Shown piece by piece: positions 33,435 to 46,042 of a stretch of DNA of 64,000 nt. Under the pieces are notes generated by a model. The model was not told the DNA's origin, made no database searches, and saw only the letters and a list, made by a program, of their open reading frames with translations. The stretch is from Quercus robur (taxonomy: Eukaryota > Streptophyta > Magnoliopsida > Fagales > Fagaceae), in the NCBI RefSeq assembly GCF_932294415.1, contig NC_065535.1, positions 86,582,862 through 86,646,861 of the forward strand. Reading direction: 5' to 3'. A program made the translations under genes and the position numbers. Each line of letters starts with the position of its first letter. Positions within the stretch are counted from its first letter, which is position 1.

Positions 33435-34488
33435 GTTATTAGCAATGACAGTGTCGTCACTAATATTTTATCATATCATTAGTGATGACAAACAATATCA
33501 TCGCTAATATGCAATTTTTAGTGATGGCATGTTTGTGGTCACTAATATATCATTATCTGTGATGACAGCAAGCGTCGTCGCTAGTAATGACATATTAGCG
33601 ACAACAAAAATGTCATTGTTAATAATAATCTAATAGTGACGACAAAAAAATTCGTCACTACTAATGAGCTAGTAGCGACGACATTTCACATTGGGTTCTT
33701 GAGTTATTTATGACGACAACTGTCACTATTATCGACGACTTTGTCGTCATGAATAGTATTGTATTCACGACAACATAAATATCGTCACTAAAAATCTTTT
33801 TTGTTACAATTTTTGTTCAACAAAAGTTAGCAACGACATTTTTTGTCACCAATATAATTAACAATGATATTTATAGCATTAGCAATGACTATATACCGTC
33901 GCTAAAAGACCTAATTTCTTCGAGTGCGCTTGGTCTTATTGGGACCAAAATTTTGCTCAAAAGCATAAGCAATACAAGAACAATTGTTTAAGCAAGATGA
34001 TTGGCACCATTATCGCTGTCAATGTTCTTTGGCAGCGAATTATGGAGCCAATCAATGTTAGACATGAGAAGAAACCCATCATTCTGAACATCAAAATTAT
34101 TACTGCACTACAGAGTAGTTTTCCTCACATAGCCGTTGGACACGTTCTCGGCAAACATGGTTCTTGCAATCTTGGGTAGTCTTATTGCATATGCTAAAAG
34201 CACCACATAAAGCATAATCCCCACACCTAGATAACTGTAATGATGAATTCCACTTTTTCTCTTCCTCTAATTATGACTAAAGTTTAAGCTTCCTAGATTC
34301 ATCCAACACGATTCTCGAAATTTGAGTATGATGTGTAATTAATAGGGCAAGAATCATAAATCAAAACATCAAAGCTAGTGTGTGAACCAGTCCAATATAC
34401 TTTTTATGTTTTAAGTTAAGTGCTAGTTTGTTTTATTTATATACTTTTGGTTTAATGGCATCATAATGAGGATGAGGGAGAAGTAATT

Positions 34489-34489
<1 letters not shown>

Positions 34490-34526
<37 letters not shown>
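34490..34526. repeat. (GA)n microsatellite
   Basis: About 18 GA units inside the right outer inverted repeat. The left arm has only short CT repeats at the matching point, so it expanded after the arms formed. Confidence 0.9.
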
Positions 34527-34535
<9 letters not shown>

Positions 34536-34850
34536 GATTTTAGAATTTTCCCCAAACTTGAACTAACGTGGGAACAAAAAAATTGGGTTTTTGTTTTTGT
34601 TTTTCTTGTTTTTAAGTCTTACATGGCACTTTCTCAAAAAAAAAAAAGAAAAAAAAAAAAGGTCTGACATGGCAGTACAATTGGTAGTTGATGAGACAAG
34701 AAAAATTAATTTTTTCCATCCAATAATTAGCAGTAGGGACTAAATTGATACATCATTGAATATGTTAGAGACCAAATTGATACAATTAAAAAGTTAAGGG
34801 CAAAATTGATATATGGTATAAAGCGTCGAGACCAAATTTATAATTTACCA

Positions 34851-35506
34851 AAAATTTTATTATGTAAGCTTTTAAAAATTGGTGTCAACATTTAAACACA
34901 AACCATGAAAAAAATGTTAAAAATACTGTGACTTTAATTACAAAAAGAAACTTATAAATTAAAACGTGTTAACAAATGCGATTGATGTCACATCAAAAAC
35001 ATAATAAATAAATTTCTTAGTCACATATTATTTTACGGGTTAAAAGCTGGGTAGATTTTTCAATTAACACCAATTTCATTTACACGACCATATCAATTTT
35101 TTTTTGAGATGACCCGACCATATCAAATTAAAGTGAAAAGAAACTGAATGACCAATAGATTCCAAGTAGTAAATTGTAAGCTACCTGATATAAAGCCACA
35201 GCAACAAGCCCATGATCTCAATCCTCCAACTCCCGATCTCAATCGATTTACAATCAACTATTGCTCATAAACTACAACTCAATATGTCAATAGATTTGTT
35301 GTTTAAGTCTGGCAAATGACCTGCAGTTTCTATTAGAGTTTATATAAACTGGGGTTGATTATGTATTTGGAGTATGTAGCAAATTCTTGATGCTAAGAGA
35401 GTAATTACGTACCTTACTCCTGGCCTTTGTGTGTTAACTGTGTAGGTACTAACATTGCCTTGTGCATGGCTGCTGCTCTATGCATGAAGTGGTGTCTTAT
35501 TTGACA
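34851..35506. other. Intergenic AT-rich DNA
   Basis: Nothing recognisable as gene or complete repeat between the composite TIR element and the solo LTR. Confidence 0.45.
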
Positions 35507-35511
35507 ATTTT

Positions 35512-38264
35512 TGTCACGACCCAAATCTGTATTTCAGAGTTTAGAGCATGACCGGCATGTTAATATCAAGTTTATCTCAATATTAACACGAACCAACCTA
35601 ATCTGAAGGTACTTATCAAGAATTGTTTCTTGAATTCCTGCTTATTTTCTTGCATAAAAGTCAATATATAAACAAAAATGATGGAAACCCTGAAATTTCA
35701 TTTTCTTCGAACTTGGAAAATAACACCTGGCTGAAACTTAAGGTATTCAAGTAAAAATTTACATAGCTAAACGTTTAGCAAAACTCTTATTACAAACCTA
35801 ACCCCAAAGACATACAATAGGGGTTTAAAACAAACTACAGCACCAAATTACATCTGTGCTCAAAGGATCAAGTACATCTTGATTTCTTCTATACAACAAA
35901 AGAGCTAACTGCTATACAACAAAACTCTACATTCTAACAAAACGAGAAAACACAGAATCCTTGCCACCTCTCATACTCTCGCTGCTTCCAGGAAGAACCT
36001 GTGCACTGAAATATAATAGGGTGAGCTGCGAAGCCCAGTAAGGTTTTAAAGCTCCATGGGCCTTTAATAAGAATGCATGTAAATCCAATAGTTTATGGAT
36101 ATGCTAGCTTTAATCAAATAGCCTTCATACTATTCATATTGCTCTTAAATAACTTATGAACTTTTCAGATTAAAAATATTTCATGTTCCTTTCATATAAA
36201 AATAAAAAGACATAATAAGAAACATACATATAATTCTATAACCTTATCTTTAAAACAAAGACTATAAAATGTTTCATCATAAACTTCTTTTCATGAGAGC
36301 TTTTAATTTTCATAATGCATATTAACAAAATCATTCTCTCATGCTCAATAACATAATGTAGCTATTCATAACAGATTGGTTAGTCCACCTTTGATAAGTC
36401 TGTACAGAGAAGGCCTCATCACATTTGGGTAACCTCGTGTGCATGATATTGTCCTCTTTGAGAGGGCTGATGGCACATCTCCTCAAGGTTTTATTCCTCC
36501 CCACCGTCCGTACACATTGGGGAGAAGGCCTTATTCAGATTAGAGTTACGGGCAACCCCATTTCCTTTACTTTAAATGGCCTAGAGTTACGGGCAACCCC
36601 ATTTCCTCTACTTTAAATGGCCAAACAGATAACATCTTTCCATGGAAAGCCAATAATTAACCCCTATTGGCTGAGTTCAGAACATAACAGTGGAATAACC
36701 CGAACGCTATATTTTTCTGATAGCTATACTTTTACATAATTATTTCATAATAGTAGCATATCCACTTCATTCTAAAATATTATGTTCGTGACATAGGTAC
36801 TAGCATTAATATGCAAAATTATCATATACATAAGATTGAACAACTCACGAACATATACTTTACTTAAATCATGCTTATATGTAATATCTCAAATCGACAA
36901 GTTTTAATGCATATTAGTTTTCGAAATAAACTTTATACTTATTAAAAGCACACGTCACAAGTCTCTTACCTGAAAACAGAAGGCGCGAGAGATTGTACGC
37001 GGGGAGCTCAAGTATCCGTGTTCTCGTTCTCGCCACCTAAACGAAAAGAACCAAAACTTATTATGGACAAACTCTTCCTAATATATAAACTTATACCTAA
37101 ATCACCACCTAACTCTCAAACTCAAGAAAATCCTAATTCCCATCACATAGAGTTTCCCCAAAACATATAATACAATCATCAAACACATTTTGCAGCCAAA
37201 CCATAGAAAAACCAATCCATAAAATTTATATGTGCTTCAAACACACCAAAGGATGAGTGTATAAAATTATAGCTCAAAACATACACCCTAACTTGAGAAT
37301 TAAATCCACAAAGTTAGGTGTAATATATATTGTTCACTGCTCATTACAGCCACGTATGCTCCATTTGTAAAAATACAAACGGGCTGTCTACACACCTCCA
37401 ATTGTCATGAAATTTTACAGGACTACTCCCCTGTATGCCCAGTATAAACCATAAAAATTTCGGAGTCAAAGCATTAACCCATGATTTACTAAAAATCACA
37501 CAAGACAGTAAACTCAAATCTGTCCTGACAGAATTTCTTGCAACTTTCAAATTAAACCACTAATTTTATGTTCATCCAAATACTGTGAAACCACTTCTAT
37601 AACAACCATATGTGTCTTAGAATTCATAAAAAATACTCCTTGCATCCTAACTCACAAAATAAAATTTAATACAGAATTTTCTTGTAGTAAACATCAAATC
37701 TGTCACAGAATCAGCTTCAGTACATATTCTTACAAAATCATCAACAAATAGCAATAGGTCTTAATTTCATTTGGATATTTTTATACCTATAGTATACATA
37801 TTAAATTACCCTAATAAGCATTCAATAGACCACAATATCATCAATATTTCAAGTAACTAAAACAGAATCACCAAATCAACTTCCAGAAACAGAGTAGAGA
37901 ACAAAGAGGGAAAATAAACAAACAAATTTTACTATCCAAATACACAAAATCAGATGAGGTTTAACTTACTTACCCACACACTTTGAAGATAAAATCTTAG
38001 GGTTAATTGTCTAATTTCTTCTTCAAAGAAACTAGAATTATTTGGTGAGAAAGGGAGGGAGAGATGTTGCCGTGTAAGGAAGGAAGAAGAAAGAAGAACA
38101 AAGAAAGGGGAAATAGAGAAAGAAGAAAAGCAGCTGCTGGACTTCAGAAGCAGCCAAGAAAATCAGAAAAGTAAGAAGACTTTTGGGGCTTGGGTACGTG
38201 TATGGCTAGGGAGAAACAAATATCACAAACACCTTTTCCAATTTTCTTGCATTCACACACACAC

Positions 38265-38301
<37 letters not shown>

Positions 38302-38545
38302 TTGCATTCACACTTACTTTTATTTTTCTTTGCATTCACACCTATCTACAAAGAATAAATAACACATTTCCCACACACACAAATATATATCCTTAATTTT
38401 ATAAAGTTATATCCAACACATTAAAATGGCATGCATGTTCTATAATGTCACAAAAATCAAAGTTTCATGCACTTAAAAGTAATTAAAATAATGACATGCA
38501 TATAAACTCATAAAATTAATTAGGCACTTACGTTGGGGTGTTACA
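35512..38545 (-). mobile_element. Solo LTR (3.03 kb), same family as 1746-5395, opposite orientation
   Basis: Read on the minus strand it begins TGTAACACCCCAACG and ends TTTGGGTCGTGACA. Flanks are ATTTT on both sides (35507-35511 and 38546-38550), a perfect 5-bp target duplication. It shares with the 1.7-kb copy the terminal GATATTA(A/G)CATGCCGGTCATG, the 41-bp tandem unit, and open stretches at 36425-36616 and 37344-37550. It has no internal coding domains. An (AT)n microsatellite lies at 38271-38297. Fossil. Confidence 0.8.
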
Positions 38546-38550
38546 ATTTT

Positions 38551-40282
38551 GCCCTTGGTTTCCGCCACGCCTTGAACCCAACTACAAAGATTGGCACATG
38601 CATGCTTATAAAATAAGCACCCTACAAGTGTGTAAGGCCTTCTTAGCAACTAAAATTTATCCTAAAAATTTACATCAAAATAAATCCAAAATACCTCAAC
38701 AATTTCTTTATGAATAGATCTTCAATAATTCAAAAGGAACAAAATCCAAACCTCATGTACATAATGCCAATTGGCCAATAGATATAAGACTATTACAAGA
38801 CCATCAAATCCCAAAATCACTAAGCTTCTTTCCTGGCTCACAACATAGCAACAAAACTTCCAAAACTTGCTATTCTTCACAGTCTGAAACTAGAGGGAAA
38901 AGGGGGTGAGATGACAACTCAATAAGTAACCAAAGTCGTACTAAGTTCTATCAACCAAATAGATCTGTAAATAATAAGTTGTAAAAAGATTGAATATTTT
39001 AATCTTACAAATATATCATAGATGGATTAAAAAATAAGCAGTTTTCCATATATCAAAAGCTGTAATTTACAATAGGTTCCAAAAACATGAAAGCAGTTTC
39101 AAGGACTCAAAACAGTTCAAATACTAAAAAATAATTCATATTCTTAACTTTTTTGTGCTAATGTATATCCCCCACTAGCTGGGTCCAGAAACAAAAGGCT
39201 CGTAATGCCCAAAATAGAACTAGTATCAGTACCAATGAATAACCCCCATTGGCTAGGTATCAGAGTCAAAACATAGTCAGATTGTCCAAAATCATATATA
39301 TCAAATCATAGTTCAAACAAAAATATATCTCATTCAAATACATATATAAAATCATGTATTCAATTATCAAATATATTTATGACAATTCTTTATTCTTTAC
39401 TTTAAGTCAATGTAGCTAAAACAATTGAAATAAAATTGTAACATTTGTAAACCAATATTTAGTAGCTAAATTATAGTGATATAAGCAAAATAAAACCAAT
39501 TAGGAGAAATGTTACTTACCTCCAAAAGCCATACCAAAGGACACCAAAATTAGGAGTTCAACCTATTACAATCCAATACGTAAAATAATTCATAGACTTA
39601 TACAAAGCTACTTATAGTCCAATTTAAGCCTGTTTTTCCTAAACTTAATTTATACCTCTAGAATTCAATTTAAGCCTATTTTTTCTAAACTTAATTTATA
39701 CCTCTCTAGAAACCTCAATTCAAAATATATTCAATAGAGTAACTAATTTCACTAAGCAACCTAGAGTCCAACTAGTCCAGACCCTTATCCCTTCACTGTA
39801 ATAATTTTTATCCATTTAGCCCAAGTTCTTCTATTATCAAGTAAGTCACTTGAACCATTCCCAATCCAACAAATTGATCCAAAAACAACAAAATATATCA
39901 AACCACGTAAAAATATACAGGTTATACTCCAAATTTGTCCCCTCAAACACATAAATAAAATTTGGTGTGTACAGTATTAATTAAGAAATGCTTAAAATGG
40001 AAAAAGGCTAGGGTGATTACCTAGACTTGGGCAAGCCAAGACTGTCAATGCAACCTTTCTCAATTCTGAACAGGAAGCTAAAGTAGAGGATTGGTAAGGT
40101 GCAAGGCCTAGAGTTGAAACTCCAGGAAAAGCTAGTTTCTTGAGTTGTTGGAGACCCAATTTCGAGTTTGAGTTACTGAAGCAATCGAATGGCTAAGAAT
40201 TGTTGTGTTGAGAATGTAGTTGTGGTGGCGTGGTCCAATTTTCTCTTCGGGGGTTTGAACTTTAGAGAAGTAGCGTAACAAC

Positions 40283-40368
<86 letters not shown>

Positions 40369-40505
40369 AACGGCAAAACTAAAAGAGGGGGAGTTACGGC
40401 TATTGGAAAGGGGAAAAGTGATTAGGGTTTGTTCCAAATCCAATTACCAAAATACCACACCTTTTAAAGTCCCCCCCCCCCCTTTTGTTTTGGGGGTATT
40501 ATAGT
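38551..40505 (-). mobile_element. Possible older, related LTR copy
   Basis: Directly beside the solo LTR. It has the same layout: CGCCACGCCTTGAACCC at one end (compare GTCACG(A/C)CCC), a GGGGGTGAGATGAC-type segment, a CCCCATTGGCTAGGT segment, and GGGGGTATTATA at the other end. No target duplication found and similarity is loose, so this may be coincidence of family layout. No gene is visible. Confidence 0.35.
40286..40365. repeat. (AG)n microsatellite, about 80 bp
   Basis: An uninterrupted run of roughly 40 AG units. The serine/leucine-rich open frames across it (40132-40443, 40173-40376, minus) are the repeat being read and not genes. Confidence 0.95.
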
Positions 40506-40531
40506 TTCTTTGGAGTATTTACGTGGCATTC

Positions 40532-40972
40532 GGACAAAATGAGCTTTTGCCATTTTCAAGAAAATTAATTAGCTCTTTGCCTTTCTTCCCAAACTAAATA
40601 GGGAAATGCCCCTCTTTTGAAACTCGACTTTTTCAAAATCGAGTTAAGCCCTATAGTGATGTTTTTAAAGACCTATAGTGACGTTTTTAAGAACCTATAG
40701 TGGTGTTTTGTAACTTGATATCCATGAAATCGAGAAAATTGCCTATAACTCAATTTCATGGATATCAACTTACAAAACGTCACTATAGGTTTTTAAAACG
40801 TCACTATAGGTCCTTAAAAACGTCACTATAGGGTTCCAGAATTTTTTTTTTTTTTTTTAACTCGATTTTGAAAAAGTTGAGTTTCAAAAGAGGGGCATTT
40901 CCCTATTTAGTTTGGGAAGAAGGGCAAAAGGCTAATTACTTTGGCTAAAAAGGGTAGAAGCCCATTTTGTCC
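40532..40972. mobile_element. Foldback MITE with perfect 10-bp target duplication (Mutator-like)
   Basis: The 441-bp element is flanked by CGTGGCATTC at 40522-40531 and 40973-40982. Termini are GGACAAAATGAGC and, read inward from the right, GGACAAAATGGGC. The interior is mirror-arranged: CAAACTAAATAGGGAAATGC, AACTCGA..., and CTATAGTGACGT units reappear inverted. The duplication size suggests Mutator-like mobilisation. No ORF. Confidence 0.85.
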
Positions 40973-41089
40973 CGTGGCATTCCCATGGTCTTAAATCATT
41001 GTTACTGGTAAGCATGGAGTGCAAGACCATTGTGACCTCGCCTCCAAATATATGCTTGTGAACATATAGGTGGTAAAAAAGTCAATAAA

Positions 41090-41640
41090 GCCAAGCTATG
41101 TAGTAAATATTTAAAATTTTATTTTGAACACAAACTAAGTTGGAACTCGTGAATATCTAGATTATATATTCAAACTTGGTTCATTTTCTTATCAAACAAG
41201 CTTGAACTTATTCACGAACTACTTAATTAACTTATTTTTCTTATATACTGTAAACATCACAATTAAATTCTTTATCTTTTCACAAATCTACGCTGGTAAT
41301 TAATAACTAAAACTATATTATTTGTATCAATTACCCCCATCGCAGCTCATCACAATTTCAGCCTCCACCAAACTCAAGTTTGCCCCTTTAATATGAAATA
41401 ATCATGGAAGAACTTATTTTTCTTTACTTTTTCTCCACCACTAGATTCACAGTTTTTGCTATCTATGCTATTTTGCTATTTGTTTTATATATGAATATGA
41501 ATCAAAGTTTCTTTATTGTTTCTATTTTCTTTGTCTTGAATTTCGGGTTTTATATCTTTTGTAATCTTAAAAGTACATTGATAGACATCGGATTTCTTTG
41601 GGATGGTATTGAGTTTCAAGCTTAACTGTCAAAAACAAAC
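41090..41640. repeat. Inverted copy of the region 3' of the receptor pseudogene
   Basis: Corresponds, on the opposite strand, to 8375-9440 but lacks the MITE present there. It ends GTATTGAGTTTCAAGCTTAACT against GTATCGAGTTTTAAGGCTTA. No receptor exon was found beside it. Confidence 0.55.
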
Positions 41641-42536
41641 TTGTACGTATCTTACATGTTCAGCCTTTCAACGATTGATTTGCGGCGAAACAAAAATTAA
41701 CCCAAAAGCCCATTGTCCCTTCGCTGTTCTTCAACATTCTACCCTATGTGCCATTTATCTTGGCCGATCTGTTGAGTTCCTGGCCAAATTCAGTGAGATC
41801 TCGACCAGATTCAAAGAGATCTAACAAGCATCCACTGAAAGTGAGATCTTGAATTGTGGAATTCCATGATCATTTCTATCAAAATGCCGTCCAACACACA
41901 CATATACTCTATAAATACACCATGAGTGTAAATGTTGTGAAATAAGTCAAACAAGTGCATCATGGACGGAGGTAGACTTGGACATTGTCCCCCTAAATTT
42001 TTTTTTTTTTTAAAATAAAAAATATTAGTGTGTGTCTATACATACATATATATATATAACACTATTAATTTTAGCAATTTTGTTCTATAAAATTATTACA
42101 CTTTGCCCCTCTTAATAATATCATTGATTATTTAAAAAGTAATGATATAGTCAAACTTTTCTACAATATTTTTACAAACTGTTGAGGTAGTAAATTTTTA
42201 TTGGTTTGCATCTAGACTCATCACTTACATAACTTTTTTACTTAGCTATAACCACTTAACACGTTAGCAATTTGTAAAAAAAATTCTAACTCTAGTATTT
42301 TCCTCTTTCTAAAGGCCATAAAAAAATTTATAGGTACAAGCTCAAAACTTTTTTGTACCTATAAAAAAATAAGAATTTTATAAGAATAAATCCTGCCTTC
42401 CTCTTTCTAAAGGCCATACAAAATTTTATAGTTACAAACCATGATGTGCTAAAAAAAACCCAACCCAACCCAACTTATCATAGGGTGGGTGGGACCAATG
42501 GGTTGAACAATTTTTTTTAATTACTATTATTATTAT
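41641..42536. other. Intergenic DNA with a foldback MITE
   Basis: No gene recognised. A MITE at about 42130-42300 (CTACAATATTTTTACAAACT at the left, AATTTGTAAAAAAAATTCTA at the right) resembles those at 15670 and 24840. A CAACCCAACCCAACC tract lies near 42460. Confidence 0.45.
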
Positions 42537-44515
42537 GGCGAAAAACACATTTTCGTCCCTACATTTTTAGGTGATTCCCACTTTGGTCCCTATCTTTTCT
42601 TTTCACCGCTTTTACTCCCTATTTAGAAAAACGCATCTTGTTTTAGTCCTTTTTGTCAGTCCCTAACGGCAAAGTCCTACGTGGCAGACGAAATTATTAA
42701 AATAATAATAATAAATTTATTTTGGCATTAAAAAATGCCATGTTAGCATCTAATTTTTTTTTTAAAATTTAATTTATTAATTTTAACTAAATAAAAAAAT
42801 TAAAAACAAAAATAAAAACAAAAAATCGCATGAATTAAGATCTAAGTGTGTCTTGAACAAGAAGACAAATCCAGATCTAAGAACACAAAATTAAAATCCA
42901 AAAATCACAAATAACTCAAAAAATAAAATCACAAAATTAAACATAAGATCCACATCAGAATAAACATGAACAAGGAATTAAATAAGAACAAGATCAATAT
43001 TCCAAGCTCAAAACAATCTTTCTCAAACTATTAACAGGGATCTAAGCATATAGAACAACACATGAACCCCCTAGCAAAAGCAACAAAATATCAAACCCCA
43101 ATAGAGCTGAGATTCAGAAATCAAAGCAAAAGAGAGGGTGAGAGACGATGAGAGTTGAAGGAGCTGGAGAGAGGAGAGAGAGGCAGACCCACCACCACAC
43201 CACCATCACTAGACCACCTCTACAACCTAGCAACAACCCACACCACAAAACACCGAGGAGGAGATACAGTTGCATTGGCACTTCGGTTGACGACATTTTC
43301 TACATGATTAGCAAACTCAAAATCGGCGGCACCGCGGTCGGGATTGAACCTCCACAAGCCACAGCGAACGTGGAGGCTCACGTGTACGCGAGCTAGATAG
43401 ACTTATACGACGTGGTGGCACGCATGTGGCTTCGAAGCCGAGTTGTCCCGAGCGGAGGTTGCGTTGTCACAGCATGTTCCGCTGCCAGACACTTCTATGT
43501 CCTTGCGAGCCACGCCATGGAGCTCTTGTTTAGAGAACAAAGTGGTTTTGGTCCAAGTAATGGGTTGTATCGACAACTTGTTGCGATAGAGTGGGAGGAG
43601 TTTGTGAGGTTTGAGAGAAGGGCTTGTGTTGGTGTACGATCCCATTGGTGGAGAGTGGAGCGGAGGACCAGATCTGCCTGAGGTTATACGACGCGCTGCT
43701 TAGATTTGAGTTTTGTGTTTGGTTTCTCAGAAAGTATAAAAAAAATTTGGGTTTTGAGTTTTGAGTTTGGGGGTCGAAAATTTGGGTTTGAATTTAGTGT
43801 TTGGGGGTCAAAAATCTGGACTTGATTTTTTGTATTTGATGTTTTGGTGGTGTGGGGGTTTGAAATATGGATTTAAATCTAGGTTTGAATTTAAATTTTT
43901 GAATCTAGGTTTGAATCTGGGTTTGAATTTAATTTTTTGGGTTTTAAATTTGCTGGGTTTATGTTCTTGTTTAAATATTTAATGTGTTCATGTTTAATTT
44001 ATCAATTTTATCTGGGTTTGTCAAGAATGTTGGCATGAATTCTAATTCTGGGTTTCGGCTTTGAGGTTCAAATTTTTTGGGTTTTAAATTCTGTTTTCAT
44101 GTTTAATTTCTTGTTCATGTTTAATTTGATGCAGATCTATAGTTTAATTTTATGTTCTTATTTCTGGGTTTGTGATTTTTGAATTTTAATTTTGTGTTCT
44201 TAGATCTAGGTTTGAGTTCTTGTTGTTCTTGTTCAAGACACACTTAGATCTCAATTCATGTAATTTTTTGTTTTTATTTCCGTTTTTAATTATTTTATTT
44301 AGTTAAAATTAATAAATTAATTTTTTTAATGACATGGCATTTTTTAATGTCAAAATAAAATTTATTATTATTATTTTAATAGTTCTGTCTACCATGTAGG
44401 ATTTTTCCGTTAGGGCACTGATAGAAAAGACTAAAACGAAATGCGTTTTTCTAAATAAGGGGTAAAAACGGTGAAAATAAAAGATAGGGACTAAAGTGGA
44501 AATTTCTTGGGTTTG
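42537..44515. mobile_element. MULE-like element with about 0.4-kb inverted repeats and a GC-richer core (Pack-MULE candidate)
   Basis: The left arm 42537-42960 and the right arm about 44130-44515 are inverted copies: TTTGGTCCCTATCTTTT, AGAAAAACGCAT, GTCCCTAACGG and AGATCTAAGTGTGTCTTG at the left reappear reversed at the right, and the right tip seems shortened. The core at about 43140-43680 is clearly GC-richer, with overlapping frames on the plus strand (43148-43396, 43412-43681). These show no domain I recognise and the joined reading has a stop, so I read it as possible captured host gene sequence and not a functional gene. No clear 9-bp duplication. Confidence 0.55.
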
Positions 44516-44945
44516 TACGGTTCATAAATCGGGTACAGGCCTGAGGCCAAGGCCCACATAAGGTAGGTACAACTAACCCACTAACCCTAATCTATCCAGC
44601 TAACCCCTAAAGACTGATCCAACCTAGTAGGTTGGATTAGATTGGGTTGATTTTGATGAGTTTGCAGCGCACTTCTACAAGTAGTTTTGAATATTGGTGC
44701 GTTAATCAAGTCATGTGTTAACTTAAACCAATGGCAATCTTATTTCCTTTAAGCAAAATGTTGTTGTCTTTAACCAGGAGTGGCTTCCCTTTCAATGAGA
44801 AACGACAACGTTTTATATACAACTTTCTCGCTTATCATTAGACGCAGTCATTTTTCCTGTTCTTTCTTTTTCTTTGCTTAAATTACAACTCTTCATGTCT
44901 TCGCTCATTCTCTTCCGTTTTAACACCTTAACCTAAGGCCTTTCC
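44516..44945. other. Short intergenic stretch
   Basis: It contains GGTTGGATTAGATTGGGTTG-type low-complexity sequence and otherwise nothing recognisable. Confidence 0.4.
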
Positions 44946-46040
44946 ATGTAATTGTTGTGCCTTCGCAAGTTTCATCCTTCTTTTCCTCACTCCAACGCAA
45001 CACTAAATACTGAGTCAGCCATTGAGCTAAACCTTAATGGAGCCCATAAATATGTGTCGGTAAAAGGTGTTAAGCAATAACCATTACCCAATTCTCCTCT
45101 TAAAGCTAATTGCCACGTAAACGACCCTACATGCTAGTTGCTACAATTTTAAATCTTTCACCTTATTTTACTTATCTTACTATTCTTCTGCATTTCCGTT
45201 GTCTCCTTCAACATTATTCACGAAAATTAGCAACAAAATGAGATATGAGACAGCCGTCAACAAGATAGACAATGTCGGCTTAATACAATTTAAGGCTTAC
45301 CGCAATGATTATAAGTGGAATTTTTAAAAATATTTAAATATAAATCAAATGATATTTATTTTATTTTTATATTATTATCGTTTTGTTTTTGTTTAAAAAC
45401 CATTCCTTTTTTTTTTAGATGAAAGATTACTAATTTAGTTTTTGTTTTTAGATTTTATTAACATCTCTTTTACATTTGATAATAACTAATCCACTTAATC
45501 AACACATTGACATTAATTCTCTTTAAATGAAACAATTTATGGGCTTCAATTAGTTTAGAATTCTTTCTCAAAAAAGAAAAAGAAAAAAGGTTTAGAATTA
45601 CATTTGTACAATATTTTGGGAGCCATCTTGAAGGTGTGAGAAAGAATCCAAAACCAACTCTTAAAAAAGAAAAAAGAAATTAATTATCATCTTACAATAT
45701 TTTGGGACCATTCTAAATTTTTTGGGGGTATAAGGGACCTTAAGCCTAGGCCAAAGTGGCCAAGGCCTTGAGCTGGCCCTAATAAGAGATGAGAATTAGA
45801 GAACCCATTATGCTAACATTTTTTTAATAAAAACAACTCACTGTGATAATAATATAGAAAGACTTTTAATGCATCTGATTTCATATATAGTACAATTGGG
45901 TTAAGCATCGGAACTAACTAATGTCATAATTTTCAGATCCGAGTTGTTCAATGAATCGTAAAAGGAAGGTTTAAGGTTTTTAAGATTACATCAAGGTCAA
46001 ACTGAAATCAAACCTTGATGATGTCATAATTAATTTAATA
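44946..46040. repeat. 1.1-kb direct repeat, left copy
   Basis: Starts TTCCATGTAATTGTTGTGCC and matches 57826-58950 in the same orientation at about 90 percent by eye. The gypsy element begins right at its right end, after TAATTTAATAT. It is related to 9480-9815 beside the receptor pseudogene. Confidence 0.8.
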
Positions 46041-46042
46041 TC

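Larger units (their letters stand above)
25694..33926. mobile_element. CACTA-like transposon, non-coding remnant
   Basis: The left end CACTACAAGAATTTTGGTC and the right end read inward, CACTCGAAGAAATTAGGTC, match the plant CACTA terminus. Both subterminal regions (about 25725-26335 and 33435-33905) are crowded with TAGCGACGAC / GTCGTCGCTA-type repeats, the other hallmark of CACTA elements. The expected 3-bp duplication is not seen (CTT left, CGC right). No transposase or TNP gene is recognisable in 8.2 kb; much of the interior is later insertions. Confidence 0.7.
25280..34850. mobile_element. Composite TIR element (outer inverted repeats of about 0.37 kb) enclosing a CACTA-like element
   Basis: The segment 25280-25637 is matched in inverted orientation by 34459-34850: GTAAATTA with CAATTTGGTC motifs at the outer ends, then CCATCAACAGCCACC-like and GGGGAAAATTCTAAAA sequence, and CCTCATCCTCATT at the inner ends. 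Similar AT-rich 9-mers (AAAATTTTT and AAAAATTTT) flank it, compatible with but not proof of a MULE-size duplication. The interior is mostly the CACTA-like element. No transposase is visible. Confidence 0.5.

Noticed and set aside
33997-34179. Short open frame resembling coding sequence
   Set aside because: No domain recognised on either strand; lies between transposon layers.
40132-40443. Serine/leucine-rich 103-codon frame
   Set aside because: Generated by the (AG)n microsatellite.
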